From positions 2,790,001 to 2,854,000 of the forward strand of contig OZ241969.1 of NCBI GenBank assembly GCA_965204165.1: a stretch of 64,000 bases of DNA. The letters run 5' to 3'. A program made the translations under genes and the position numbers. A model generated the notes under the pieces. The model did not search any database, was not told the origin of the DNA, and worked only from the letters and a program-made list of their open reading frames with translations. This DNA comes from VYFG01 sp965204165 (GTDB lineage Bacteria > Pseudomonadota > Gammaproteobacteria > Arenicellales > Poriferihabitantaceae). Positions 19,701-28,670 of this stretch are shown one piece after another. Each line of letters opens with the position of its first letter. Position 1 is the first letter of the stretch.

Positions 19701-22700
19701 ATACGTGCCTGCCCCACCGGCGACTGGAGATTGACGGCAACCGGCTGCAGCGCGCAAACCACCGCCGTGACCGGCACCACGCCGTCCAGTTCGCCGGCGA
19801 CGCCGGCGAACTTCGTCGCGACCGCGGGGGACGACCGCATCGACGTCAACTGGGAGGCGTCGGCGGGCGCCACTGCCGGCTATGAAATCGGCATCGGCAA
19901 GGTTTCGGAGGGGGGGTTCCCGTCCTCGTGGGCCGTGACTTCGGCCACGGCCACGAGCAGCTTTTTGACCAAGCAAGGGGGGTTTGCCGCCAACGGGGTC
20001 GAGTACCAGCTCCGCATCCGCGCCTGCAAGTCCGCCGTCCCCGCCACGAATACGGGGAAGGGGTGCAGCGCCTGGAGCGCGACGCAGACCGTCACGCCGC
20101 AGGCGGCTTCCTCCGCGGACGCCCGGCTGAACGGGCTGACGGCGCACAGCAGCACCGACGGCAGCGATTTCTCCACCGCGCTGTCGATCGGCACTTTCGT
20201 CGCGGAGACCGAGAGCTACACCGCGTCGGTGGCGAACAGCGTCACGCACGTGAAGCTGACGCCAAGGACGGCGCACAGCGGCGCTTCCATCAAGGTCGGC
20301 AAGGGGACGAGCCTCTCGGCGGTGACCAGCGGCTCGGCAAGCGACGCCATCGCCCTTTCCGTGGGCGCCAACGCCATCAAGGTCGAAGTCACGGCGCAGG
20401 ACGGCACCACGAAGAAGACCTATACCGTCACCGTGACGCGGGCGACCGCGACCCAGTCCACCGACGCGAGCCTGAGCGCCCTGACGGCGAAGAACCACAC
20501 GAGCGCGACGGGCACGTTCTCGGCGCTCGCGCTGACCCCGTCGACCTTCTCGGCGACGACGACCTCGTACACCGCCTCGGTGGCGAACAGCATCACGCAC
20601 GTGAAGCTGACGCCGACGAAGGCGCACAGCGGCGCCTCGATCAAGGTCGGCACGGGGACGAGCCTCTCGGCGGTGACCAGCGGCTCGGAGAGCACGGCCA
20701 TCGCGCTCTCGGAGGGCGCGAACGCGATCAAGGTCGAGGTGACGGCCGAGGACGGCGCCACGAAGCGGACCTACACCGTGACGGTGACGCGGGCGGCCTC
20801 GGGCACGACCCCGCCCGCCTCGACCCCCACGGTCTCGCTCTCGGCCGAGAACGACAACCCGGTGGTGGCGGAGGGCTCGGCGGCGACGATCGTGGCGACG
20901 CTGTCCGCGGCGCTCGGCAGCGACGTGGTCATCCCGGTGACGGTGACGCGGGGCTCGGCGGAGGCCGGCGACATCGGCACGCTGACCAGCATCACCGTCT
21001 CCCAGGGGTTCACCGTGGGCGCCGCCGACATCACCACGGCGCAGGACACCGACGCCGACCACGAGACCTTCACGGTCTCTCTGGGCACGCCGCTGCCCTC
21101 GTCGGTGTCGGCGGGCACGCCCAACTCGGTGACGGTGACCGTCCAGGACGACGAGGCGACCCGGGACAGCCTGGTCGGGCTGTCGCTGACGGTGGGCGGC
21201 AGCGCGGTCACGCTGAGCCCGGCCTTCAAGACGAGCACGACGAGCTACACCGGGACCGTGGCGGTCTCGGCCACCAGCGCCTCGGTCACCCCCACCTGGA
21301 TCGAGGGGCACAACGTCGAGACGACGGTCGCCTCGGCGACGCCGGACTTCGACAGCATCCTGACCCAGCAGGGGTCCGCGCTCGCCTCCTCGGGCACGTC
21401 GAAGACGGTGACCCTGGCCGCGAGCGGGGCGACCTGGGTGTCGGTGACCGTCTCCGACGACACCGCGGAGACCAGCACCACCTACCGGGTGGTGCTCAAC
21501 AAGCTCGCGGCGCCGTCGGCGGCGCCGACGGGCCTCGACGTGACGGGGGGCGACGGGAAGCTGGACCTGTCGTGGACGGCGCCGTCGGGGACGGTGAGCG
21601 GCTACACGGTGCAGTACCGCCGTTCCGACGCCGGTTCCGACAGCGTGACGGGCGACCCCGACACCGGCTACGCGGATGCCGGCCACAGCGGCACGGGCAC
21701 GACCGCGGCGATCACGGGCCTGACCAACGGGGTCGCCTACACGGTGCGGGTGCAGGCCGTGAACGCGGGCGGCGGCGGCCCCTGGGTGAGCGGCACGGGC
21801 ACGCCCGTGGCCGCCACGACTGCCCCCACCGCGCTGACGCTGGAGGCCGGCGCGCGGCCCGGCGAAGGCGGTGCGGGGGTGTTCATCACGGCGCGGCTCA
21901 ACGCGGCGGCGCCCACGGGCGGCACGGCGGTGACGCTCAGCGTCGGCAGCGCCAGCACGGCCACGGGCAGCGGCGCCGGCGCCGACTACACGCTGTCGGC
22001 GACGACCCTCACCATCGCCGCGGGGCAGACCTCGGGCAGGGTGACCCTGACCATCGTCGACGACGCGGTGGAGGAGTCCGACGAGACGCTCGTGCTCAGC
22101 GCCGCGAGCACCAACCCCGTGCTGACCTCGAACACGCTCACGCTGAGCATCCAGGACAACGACGCCACGACCCCGGCGGTCTCGCTGTCGGCGGCGCCGA
22201 ACCCGGTGGCGGAGGGCTCTTCGGTGACGGTGACGGCGACGCTGTCGGAGGCGCTGGCGGGCAACGTCTCCATCCCGGTGACGGTGAGCCTGGGCAGCGC
22301 GGAGTCCGGCGACATCGGCACGCTCGCGTCGATCGCCATCGCCGCCGGGTCGACGACGGGCACGGGCACGATCACCACGGCGCAGGACGACGGCACCGAC
22401 GACGAGACCTTCACGGTGTCGCTGGGCACGCTGCCCTCGTCGGTGTCGGCGGGCACGCCGAACTCGGTGACGGTGAGGATCGCCGACGACGACGCCCCGG
22501 GCAGGGTGCCGGCCGATGCCGGCCCGAGCGCGGGCCTGGTGCTGTCGGTGGCGACGGGCGACGGGTCGCTGGCGCTGACGTGGAACAAGCTGTGGGGCCC
22601 GAACCACAGCTACGAGGTGCAGTGGAAGGTGTCCTCGGCGCCCGACGCGGACGCGACGACGCCGGGCGACCCGTCGACCGGCTGGGTGGCGCCCGGGCGC

Positions 22701-25700
22701 GCGCGGGTTGTCAATGGCGTGCCCCAGACCGTGTACGCTACCGGCACGGCGTACACGATCGGGGGGCTGGCCAACGGCACGGCCTACGACGTGCGGGTGC
22801 GTCCGTTGGCCTATCCCCATGAGACCCCCGTTCGCTGGTCCACCGGCGCGGGCACGCCGCGGGCGCCGGCCCCGCCGGCGTCGCTGACGCTGGGCGTGGA
22901 CCCCGTCGCCCTCGCGCATGGCGGCGCGGTGACGGTGACGGCGCGGCTGGACGCGCCGGCGAAGAAGGCGATGGAGGTGTGGTTCGACACCGCGGGCGAC
23001 GGCGGCGCGGCGCGCTGGGGCCCGGACTGCGCCTGGGAGCACGGCACGGGCGCCCTGTTCGCCGCCGGCGAGCAGGAGGCGACGGTGACGCTGTGCGCGA
23101 CCGCGGCGGGCGCGGGGCGGACGATGACGGTGACGGCGGGGACCTACGACCCGGCGCTGACGGCGGCGGCCGTCAGGGTGCGGGTGCAGGGGCCGAACCC
23201 GCCGACGGCGCTCGTCGTGGAGGCGGACCCGCAGGCCGTGGCGGCGGGCGGCACGGTGACGGTGACGGCGCGCCTCGACCGGCCGAGCGCGCCGGGCATG
23301 ACGGTGCACCTCAACCTCAACGGCGTCGGCGCGGCGTCGTGGGGCGCGTGCGGCGGGACCGCCGCCGCCCGGACCCTGCCCTCGCCCCTCTCCGGGTACC
23401 GGAGGGTGGAGATACCGCCCGGCGGGCGGGAGGCGACGGCGGAGCTGTGCGTGCTGTGGGAGGCCGGGCCGCGCCTGGAGCTCGGCGCGTATGCCTACGC
23501 GCCGCGGCTGGACGCGCCGAACCTGGCGCTGCCGGGGCCGGGGGGCCTGGGCCTGCGCGCGCTGACGGTGGCGTCGCCGGACCCGGCGCAGCGGGTGGCG
23601 CAGGGCGAGGTGGCGCTGGAGGCGCAGCGCGGCAGCTACGAGGTGCGGGTGCCGCTCGCGGTGGAGCGGGTGACGGTGAAGCCGGCGGTGAAGTACGCGT
23701 CGGCGGCGGCGAAGGTGAACGGGAAGCCGGTGGACGCCGGCACGCCGGCGGTCGAGGTGGCGCTGAAGGAGGGCGAGAACCCGGTCATCATCGAGGTGTC
23801 GGTGCCGAAGGTGCCGGCGGTGCGGAAGTACACCCTGACGGTGGTGCGCAGCGACGCGGCGAAGGAGCCGGTGACGGGGGTGGTGGCGCGGCCGGCCTGC
23901 GAGGCCGGGGCGGGACCGCTGTGCGGGCTCGCGCTCACGGCCGGTTCGGGGGCGGTGGCGCTGAGCCCGGCGTTCGCGCCGGGGGTGACGTTCTACCGGG
24001 CGTCGGTGCCGGCGGGGACGGCGGGCGTGACGCTGGCGCCGCGCTGGAGCGGCGAGGCGAGCGTGTTCGCGGGCTCGCGCTGGGGCGCGGCGACCTTCAC
24101 GCGCCCGGCGCGGGTGCGGCCCTCGGGGACGGCGCTCGATCTGGCGCTGGCGCCGGACGGCGGCACGACCGAGCTGTGGGTGATGGCGGTCGGTCCGGGC
24201 GGCCGGAAGACCTACCGCATCGACGTGACCGGGATGCCGGCCGCGGTCGCGGTGTCGCTGGCGGCCGCCCCGAACCCGGTGGCCGAAGGGTCGCCGGTCA
24301 CGGTGACGGCGGTGCTGGCGAAGGCGCTGGCGGCGGACGTGACGATCCCGCTTACCGTGACCCGGGGCACGTCGGAGGACGGGGACCACGGGACGCTCGC
24401 GTCGGTCACGGTGCCGGCCGGCTTCACGTCGGCCTCGGGCACGATCGCGACGGGCGACGACGCCGACGGGGACGACGAGACGTTCACGGTGGCGCTGGGC
24501 AGCCTGCCTTCGGGGCTGAGCGCGGGCGCGTCGTCCTCGGTGGAGGTGACGATTACCGACGACGGGGCGCAGCAGCAGCAGGCGTCCTCCGACGCGACGC
24601 TGAGCGCCCTGACCGGGAGCACGAGCGGCGACGGCGCGTCGTTCGGCGATGCGCTCGCGCTGAGCCCGGCGTTCTCGCCGGCGACCGCGAGCTACACCGC
24701 TTCGGTGCCGCACGGCGCGACCCACGCCAGGCTGACGCCGACGGCGAACGACGCGGGCGCGGCGGTGAGGGCCGGCAGGGGGACGAGTCTGTCCGCGGTG
24801 GCGGCCGGCGGGTCGAGCGGCGCGATCGCGCTCGCGGTGGGCGACAACGCGCTCGCGGTCGAGGTCACGGCGGCCGACGGGACGGTGAGGACCTACGCGG
24901 TGACGGTGGCGCGCGCGGGCCCGCCGCTGACGGCGGCGTTCGAGGCGGTCCCGGCCGAGCATGACGGTGAGGCGGCGTTCTGGCTGAGCGTGCGCTTCAG
25001 CGAGGCGCTGGGCGAGGGCGGCGTCGTGCCGGTCCCGGCGTCGTTCAAGGTGCGCGCCGGCCAGGCGCGGAAGGTGGAGCGCATCGAGGCGGGCCTGTGG
25101 CGGGTGAAGGTGAAACCCGATGCGTGGCGCGACATGACGGTGACGCTGGCGCCGCCGGCGGGCTGCACGGACACCGGCGCGGTGTGCGCGTCCGGCGGGC
25201 GGGCGCTCGCGAACGCGCCGTCCGCGCGGGTCGGCGGCCCGGTGCGCATCCGGATCGAGGGCGGCAAGGCGCGCGAGGGCAAGGACGAGCGCCTCGACTT
25301 CGCGGTGACGCTGAGCCGCGCGGCGTCGGGGCCGGTGTCGGTGGACTACGCGACCGCCGACGGCACGGCCACGGCGGGCGAGGACTACACCGCGACGTCG
25401 GGCACGCTGACCTTCGCGCCGGGCGAGACGGCGAGGACGGTGACGGTCGCCATCCTCGACGACGCGGTGGACGAGGGCAAGGAGACGTTCGTGCTGCGGC
25501 TGTCGAACCCGCGTGGTGCGTATCTGCGGGGGATCCACCGCGAGGCGAAAGGGGTCGTCAGGAACGACGACGCGCTGCAGCGGGCGTGGCTGTCGCGGTT
25601 CGGGCGCACGGCGGGGAGCCACGTGGCGGACGCGGTGTCGGGCAGGCTGGAGGGGGATCTCGCGCCGGGGACCCACGCGACCCTGGCGGGCCAGCCCCTG

Positions 25701-27125
25701 GACCTGTCGGGCGGGGAGGACGGCGATCCGCTGATGGACGTGCTGACGGGCCTTGCGCGGCGTTCCGGTTCGCCGGCGCAGGCGGACGATCATGATCCGT
25801 TCGCGCGGCTCGGCGCCGGGGACCGCTGGAATGAGACCGGCCTTGCGGGAACAGCAGGAAACACGGGCAAGATCTCGATGACGGGCCGCGAGATCCTGCT
25901 GGGGAGTTCGTTCCACACGGCGGGCCGGATGGACGGCTCGGGCCCGGGCCTCGCGGCCTGGGGCCGGGTGGCGCATGGCGGGTTCGACGGGGAGCGGGCT
26001 TCCGACAGCGGCCGCCTCGGCATCGACGGCGAGGTGACGACGGGGACCCTGGGCACCGACGCCGACTGGGGCCGGATGCTGGCCGGGGTGGCGATCGGCC
26101 TGAGCGAGGGCGAGGGCACGTTCGACGACTCCGGCGCCCAGACGGGGGCGAAGGGCAGCCTGGAGAGCACGATGACCACGGTGAGCCCCTACGGGCGCTA
26201 CGAAATCACGGACCGGGTGTCGGCCTGGGGCCTCGTCGGTTGGGGCACGGGCGACATGACGGTCTCGTTCGACGACGGCACGGCCCCGGTGCGTACGGAC
26301 CTGTCGCTGCGGATGGGCGCCCTGGGTGCCCGTGGGGTGCTGCTGGAGCAGGGCGGGAAAGGCGGGAAATATGGAAAAGACGGGAAATACGGGAAAGGCG
26401 GCATGGACCTCGCGCTGAAGGCGGACGCGCTGTACGTGCGGACGGATTCGGAGAAGGCCGCGAACTCCGTCGCCACTGAAGCGAAAACAAACCGGGTGCG
26501 GGTGCTGCTGGAGGGGGGGCGGACGTACGAACTGGATGAAGGCAGGACGCTCCGGCCCGTGCTGGAACTCGGCCTTCGCCATGACGGCGGGGACGCGGAG
26601 ACGGGGACGGGCGTGGAGATCGGCGCGGGCGTGAGCTACGCCGACCCGGCCACGGGCCTGTCGGTGGAGGCGAAGGCGCGGATGCTGGCTTCCCACGCGG
26701 ATTCGGATTACGAGGAATGGGGCGCGTCGGCGACGGTGCGGCTGGATCCGGGCGAGCGGGGCCGGGGGCTGTCGTTCAGCCTGTCGCCGACCTTCGGGAC
26801 GCCTTCGGGTTCGGCGGACCGTCTGTGGGGCGCGAGGGACGCGCGGGAGCTGGCGCCTGGAGGAGAGTTCGAGGCGGGCCGCGGTCTCCAGGCCGAGGCG
26901 GGCTACGGGATTGCGGTGGCCGGGGGCCGGTACACGGGCACGCCGAACGTGGGTTTTTCAGGCGCGGACGGCGGCGCGACCGACTGGCGCGTGGGCTGGC
27001 GGCTGGAGCCGGTCCGGACGGAAGGGCCGCGCATCGGTCTCAGCCTGGACGCGGTGCGGAACGAGCCCTCCAATGGCGACGCCGCGAGGCACGGCGTGCT
27101 GCTGAGGGGCGTGGTCCGCTGGTAG
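16779..27125 (+). CDS. Giant multidomain autotransporter (type V secretion), 3448 aa
   Basis: An extended Arg-rich N-region and hydrophobic core (LALLPALLPVLALLLG) end in ASA, with predicted cleavage near residue 79. Two choice-of-anchor-R-like modules follow (about 17016-17560 and 18640-19125). Cadherin-like beta-sandwich repeats lie at about 17565, 19140, 20110, 20455, 21160, 23560 and 24590; Calx-beta repeats at about 18262, 20830, 21825, 22175, 24240 and 25245; fibronectin-III-like modules at 19490-20100, 21515 and 22530. The autotransporter beta-barrel (about 25905-27122) ends in RGVVRW with the usual terminal aromatic residue. The product is probably displayed on the outer membrane for adhesion. 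The frame is open back to 16473, but the promoter at 16620-16647 places the start at ATG 16779, despite a weak ribosome site (GAGG only 1 nt away). Confidence 0.88.
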   Translation: MSCARREAGPPDPAAAPCGRARKLLSPSSGPPGGRAAAPSGPRRAASPWRRLALLPALLPVLALLLGMFSPFAAAPASADVLVSTVGQTAAAGGGRVWANRWHAQAFTTGSHTAGYTLTSIEARTNQSEAAPNELRAQLWSDVTGNPGVKLADLTVPATISASGATPANIVFAAPAGTRLAANTTYYFVIGGAASRSPATNKQFQILNTASDSEDSGAAAGWSVDDTSRFATGNNGNPPSSWSTWTETRLIRVNGSARGAALSTNANLSALAAKSATSGTGTFSALALSPATFAKATLAYTASVANSITHVKLTPTVEATGKATVKVGKGTSLTAVGSGTESSAIALSEGANAIKVEVTAEDGTTKRTYTVTVTRAASTATAPWSATLTPASGNNVIGCTSKTDCDTRLTDNSFTVGGTAYHFTEIAASSGLGLGVSFNAAPNAALRALKFCVGSTGYSIGIAPSQILTSTNPGWTAGTPVSLKIAASCAAPATPQVSFASTTYSVNEGASVTLTVNISPALTAASRVAVLATTPSSATPPEDYTFSGLTGRAGSRMLALPANASTATFTLSAVADGTTEGAETTTWFLQKVTGEPYTVVRASDKATITIADTSTAAPASANALVSNLGQTTFTTTLAIGSNPVAQKFTTGSATAGYTLASLEIDFAAAVGTPANLRAELWSATGAGAPDQKLASLTVPSTVGAGAVAFAAPSNTSLDASTSYFVVVYRSGTTTGSLRTTRTNNEDTGSASGWSIGDTRHGRSGTSWRTNTIELKIRVNGAVKGATQSTDASLSGLTAKSATSATGTFSALALTPSTFSASTLAYTASVADTVTHVKLTPTKAHSGASIKVGTGTSLSAVTSGSESTAIALGAAGTDTAIKVEVTAQDGTTKRTYTVTVTRALAVPTGVTVTAHLDKIETTWNAVQGAGSYTIYVERVSTGVLSFWGQVAPYTGAGLPEEAGFIIAPGEKYRVRIRACPTGDWRLTATGCSAQTTAVTGTTPSSSPATPANFVATAGDDRIDVNWEASAGATAGYEIGIGKVSEGGFPSSWAVTSATATSSFLTKQGGFAANGVEYQLRIRACKSAVPATNTGKGCSAWSATQTVTPQAASSADARLNGLTAHSSTDGSDFSTALSIGTFVAETESYTASVANSVTHVKLTPRTAHSGASIKVGKGTSLSAVTSGSASDAIALSVGANAIKVEVTAQDGTTKKTYTVTVTRATATQSTDASLSALTAKNHTSATGTFSALALTPSTFSATTTSYTASVANSITHVKLTPTKAHSGASIKVGTGTSLSAVTSGSESTAIALSEGANAIKVEVTAEDGATKRTYTVTVTRAASGTTPPASTPTVSLSAENDNPVVAEGSAATIVATLSAALGSDVVIPVTVTRGSAEAGDIGTLTSITVSQGFTVGAADITTAQDTDADHETFTVSLGTPLPSSVSAGTPNSVTVTVQDDEATRDSLVGLSLTVGGSAVTLSPAFKTSTTSYTGTVAVSATSASVTPTWIEGHNVETTVASATPDFDSILTQQGSALASSGTSKTVTLAASGATWVSVTVSDDTAETSTTYRVVLNKLAAPSAAPTGLDVTGGDGKLDLSWTAPSGTVSGYTVQYRRSDAGSDSVTGDPDTGYADAGHSGTGTTAAITGLTNGVAYTVRVQAVNAGGGGPWVSGTGTPVAATTAPTALTLEAGARPGEGGAGVFITARLNAAAPTGGTAVTLSVGSASTATGSGAGADYTLSATTLTIAAGQTSGRVTLTIVDDAVEESDETLVLSAASTNPVLTSNTLTLSIQDNDATTPAVSLSAAPNPVAEGSSVTVTATLSEALAGNVSIPVTVSLGSAESGDIGTLASIAIAAGSTTGTGTITTAQDDGTDDETFTVSLGTLPSSVSAGTPNSVTVRIADDDAPGRVPADAGPSAGLVLSVATGDGSLALTWNKLWGPNHSYEVQWKVSSAPDADATTPGDPSTGWVAPGRARVVNGVPQTVYATGTAYTIGGLANGTAYDVRVRPLAYPHETPVRWSTGAGTPRAPAPPASLTLGVDPVALAHGGAVTVTARLDAPAKKAMEVWFDTAGDGGAARWGPDCAWEHGTGALFAAGEQEATVTLCATAAGAGRTMTVTAGTYDPALTAAAVRVRVQGPNPPTALVVEADPQAVAAGGTVTVTARLDRPSAPGMTVHLNLNGVGAASWGACGGTAAARTLPSPLSGYRRVEIPPGGREATAELCVLWEAGPRLELGAYAYAPRLDAPNLALPGPGGLGLRALTVASPDPAQRVAQGEVALEAQRGSYEVRVPLAVERVTVKPAVKYASAAAKVNGKPVDAGTPAVEVALKEGENPVIIEVSVPKVPAVRKYTLTVVRSDAAKEPVTGVVARPACEAGAGPLCGLALTAGSGAVALSPAFAPGVTFYRASVPAGTAGVTLAPRWSGEASVFAGSRWGAATFTRPARVRPSGTALDLALAPDGGTTELWVMAVGPGGRKTYRIDVTGMPAAVAVSLAAAPNPVAEGSPVTVTAVLAKALAADVTIPLTVTRGTSEDGDHGTLASVTVPAGFTSASGTIATGDDADGDDETFTVALGSLPSGLSAGASSSVEVTITDDGAQQQQASSDATLSALTGSTSGDGASFGDALALSPAFSPATASYTASVPHGATHARLTPTANDAGAAVRAGRGTSLSAVAAGGSSGAIALAVGDNALAVEVTAADGTVRTYAVTVARAGPPLTAAFEAVPAEHDGEAAFWLSVRFSEALGEGGVVPVPASFKVRAGQARKVERIEAGLWRVKVKPDAWRDMTVTLAPPAGCTDTGAVCASGGRALANAPSARVGGPVRIRIEGGKAREGKDERLDFAVTLSRAASGPVSVDYATADGTATAGEDYTATSGTLTFAPGETARTVTVAILDDAVDEGKETFVLRLSNPRGAYLRGIHREAKGVVRNDDALQRAWLSRFGRTAGSHVADAVSGRLEGDLAPGTHATLAGQPLDLSGGEDGDPLMDVLTGLARRSGSPAQADDHDPFARLGAGDRWNETGLAGTAGNTGKISMTGREILLGSSFHTAGRMDGSGPGLAAWGRVAHGGFDGERASDSGRLGIDGEVTTGTLGTDADWGRMLAGVAIGLSEGEGTFDDSGAQTGAKGSLESTMTTVSPYGRYEITDRVSAWGLVGWGTGDMTVSFDDGTAPVRTDLSLRMGALGARGVLLEQGGKGGKYGKDGKYGKGGMDLALKADALYVRTDSEKAANSVATEAKTNRVRVLLEGGRTYELDEGRTLRPVLELGLRHDGGDAETGTGVEIGAGVSYADPATGLSVEAKARMLASHADSDYEEWGASATVRLDPGERGRGLSFSLSPTFGTPSGSADRLWGARDARELAPGGEFEAGRGLQAEAGYGIAVAGGRYTGTPNVGFSGADGGATDWRVGWRLEPVRTEGPRIGLSLDAVRNEPSNGDAARHGVLLRGVVRW
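19140..20800 (+). repeat. Near-identical cadherin-like repeat units at DNA level
   Basis: The units at about 19140-19485 and 20455-20800 share long identical runs, including the segments encoding SALALTPSTFSA, AHSGASIKVGTGTSL and AVTSGSESTAIAL. The unit at 20110-20445 is a more diverged relative. The similarity at nucleotide level suggests recent duplication or gene conversion and makes in-frame deletion or expansion by recombination likely. Confidence 0.8.
26352..26396 (+). repeat. 9-bp minisatellite encoding five xGK repeats in the autotransporter barrel
   Basis: Five in-frame 9-bp units encode GGK, GGK, YGK, DGK and YGK. They sit between two predicted beta strands of the C-terminal barrel (after GVLLEQ and before MDLALKADALYV), probably in an exposed loop. 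In-frame slippage would change loop length and charge without breaking the protein. Confidence 0.75.
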
Positions 27126-27834
27126 TCCGGACATGGCGGGTCGGGAAGGCCGCAACCGCGTGGAATGTCCGGAAACCGGGTGTGAGCGGCGTTGCCGCCG
27201 GGCGACAGGCCCCGGTGATGCCGAAATACGGGGCGTGTGCGGAAACGGGTTTTTCCGGCTCAGGGCGAACCGGACCGTCTTCCGGTCAGGGGTGTGGTGT
27301 TCGGCGCACTCCATCGTCCGGCGACAGCCGCGCGCCGGGGTCAGCCCCGTGTTGTAGACGTCCGGATGCGTTTCGATGACGGCGTCGGTGGCGGCCGCCG
27401 GGGAATCCGGCGAATTCAACCGGATGGGCGGGACGATCAGGACCGGCCGTAGTATGCCCCCCGGACCTGGTTTCAGAGGTGTCCAGAGGTGGCAACCATG
27501 GCCAATCTGACCGATTCCGGTCCGTGGAAGCCGTGCGACACGGGGGTCTTCCGGACCATGATATTGGGGTTCGTGATGAAGACACAAGGGCTCCGCGATG
27601 GCTCGGCGACGGATGGCGACAGACGCTGCCGGACTGTGGATTTCCAATATCCCCTGTCCGATTACTGCAAATCCGGATGTCCCGCTCCGGGCGGGGCAAG
27701 GGTACGCTTGGCGGCAAAGGCTTCCCGGGACAGCATCCCGGGACAGGATATGGTCCCGCTGTCAGACCCGGGATCCGGTACCGGCTGGCTGGCAGGGCGG
27801 GACCGGACGAATCCCGAAAAGCGGTCCTTCAGAT
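27126..27834. other. Region between the autotransporter and IS66, no recognised gene
   Basis: About 700 bases. Open frames near 27480-27850 overlap each other in different frames and give no known protein. Before IS66 insertion this was the spacer between the convergent autotransporter and SNF2 genes. No strong hairpin-plus-T-tract terminator is evident. Confidence 0.4.
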
Positions 27835-27921
27835 GTAACCGGCCATTCTGAGGCGTTGTTCCACTGACGAAGTCAGGGTCTTATCGTGCGTCTTCCATTT
27901 CGAAACCGGAGACTCAAAACG

Positions 27922-28242
27922 ATGACGCAACGCAAGAAGGTGGTCCGCACCCCCAGGCAGTGGCGACGCCTGGTAACGGAATTCGAGGCCGGGGATCAGG
28001 GGCCGAAGGAGTTTTGCCGGAAGCGGCGGCTGTCCAGCACCCAGCTCTACAAGTGGCGGAAGCGGTTCCGTGGCGAGGAGGCCGCGGCGGGCAATGGCTC
28101 TGCCGGACCGCTGGTTGAATTTATGGAATTGCCCGCGGTGTCTCCGAAGGCGGCGCCGGCGCCGACACCGGCCGCTGCCGGTGACGGCGAGTGGCGCGTG
28201 GAGCTGGACCTTGGAGGAGGCATGGTCCTTCGCCTGAGGTAG
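27922..28242 (+). CDS. tnpA: IS66 TnpA accessory protein, 106 aa
   Basis: A small basic protein with an N-terminal helix-turn-helix (RQWRRLVTEFEAGDQGPKEFC, then LSSTQLYKWRKRF) typical of IS66 OrfA, likely to bind the element's ends. The ATG at 27922 is preferred over an upstream GTG at 27886, because GGAG lies 10 nt before it and the family alignment begins there. It ends 5 bp before tnpB. Its role in transposition is required but not fully defined in the family. Confidence 0.88.
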   Translation: MTQRKKVVRTPRQWRRLVTEFEAGDQGPKEFCRKRRLSSTQLYKWRKRFRGEEAAAGNGSAGPLVEFMELPAVSPKAAPAPTPAAAGDGEWRVELDLGGGMVLRLR

Positions 28243-28247
28243 CGGGG

Positions 28248-28670
28248 ATGTTCTTTCCGGAAGACCGTGTGCGGGTTTGGCTGTACGCCCGGCCCACGGA
28301 CATGAGGAAGTCCTTCGACGGCCTGTCGGCGCTGGTCCGGAACGTGCTGAAGGAGGATCCGGCCAGCGGGCACCTGTTCGTCTTCATCAACCGCCGCCGG
28401 AGCATGATGAAGGTCCTGTACTTCGACCGGGGCGGATACTGCATCTGGTCGAAGCGCCTGGAGCGGGGCCGGTTCCATTACCGCGGGGGCGCCGACGACA
28501 AGTTGTCCCTGGACTGGACCGGCCTGAAGCTGATCCTGGAGGGGATCTCGGTGGGAAACATCCGCCGGCACAAGCGATACCGGCATTCCGCGGAGCCCCG
28601 GACGGCCACGGAAAGGGGCGCTGATGTTATAATCCAGCGCCATGTTGCAGGCCGCTTCCGCAGTCCCTGA
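28248..28670 (+). CDS. tnpB: IS66 TnpB accessory protein, 140 aa
   Basis: It matches the IS66 OrfB family: VWLYARPTDMRKSFDGLSALV near the N-terminus, then GHLFVFINRRRSMMKVLYFD and GGYCIWSKRLERGRF. The normal length is about 115 residues; here about 25 extra C-terminal residues overlap the start of tnpC by 29 nt, suggesting coupled translation. ATG 28248 is preceded by a GGGG-rich ribosome site. Confidence 0.9.
   Translation: MFFPEDRVRVWLYARPTDMRKSFDGLSALVRNVLKEDPASGHLFVFINRRRSMMKVLYFDRGGYCIWSKRLERGRFHYRGGADDKLSLDWTGLKLILEGISVGNIRRHKRYRHSAEPRTATERGADVIIQRHVAGRFRSP

Noticed and set aside
18153..26696. A 2847-codon open frame antisense to the autotransporter
   Set aside because: It is the reverse of a GC-rich gene with strong third-position bias; the translation is Arg/His/Gly-rich without domains, while the plus strand has a clear signal peptide, repeats and barrel.
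27489..27851. A 120-residue plus-strand frame before IS66
   Set aside because: It runs into the IS66 terminal repeat, overlaps other frames and has no recognisable domain.
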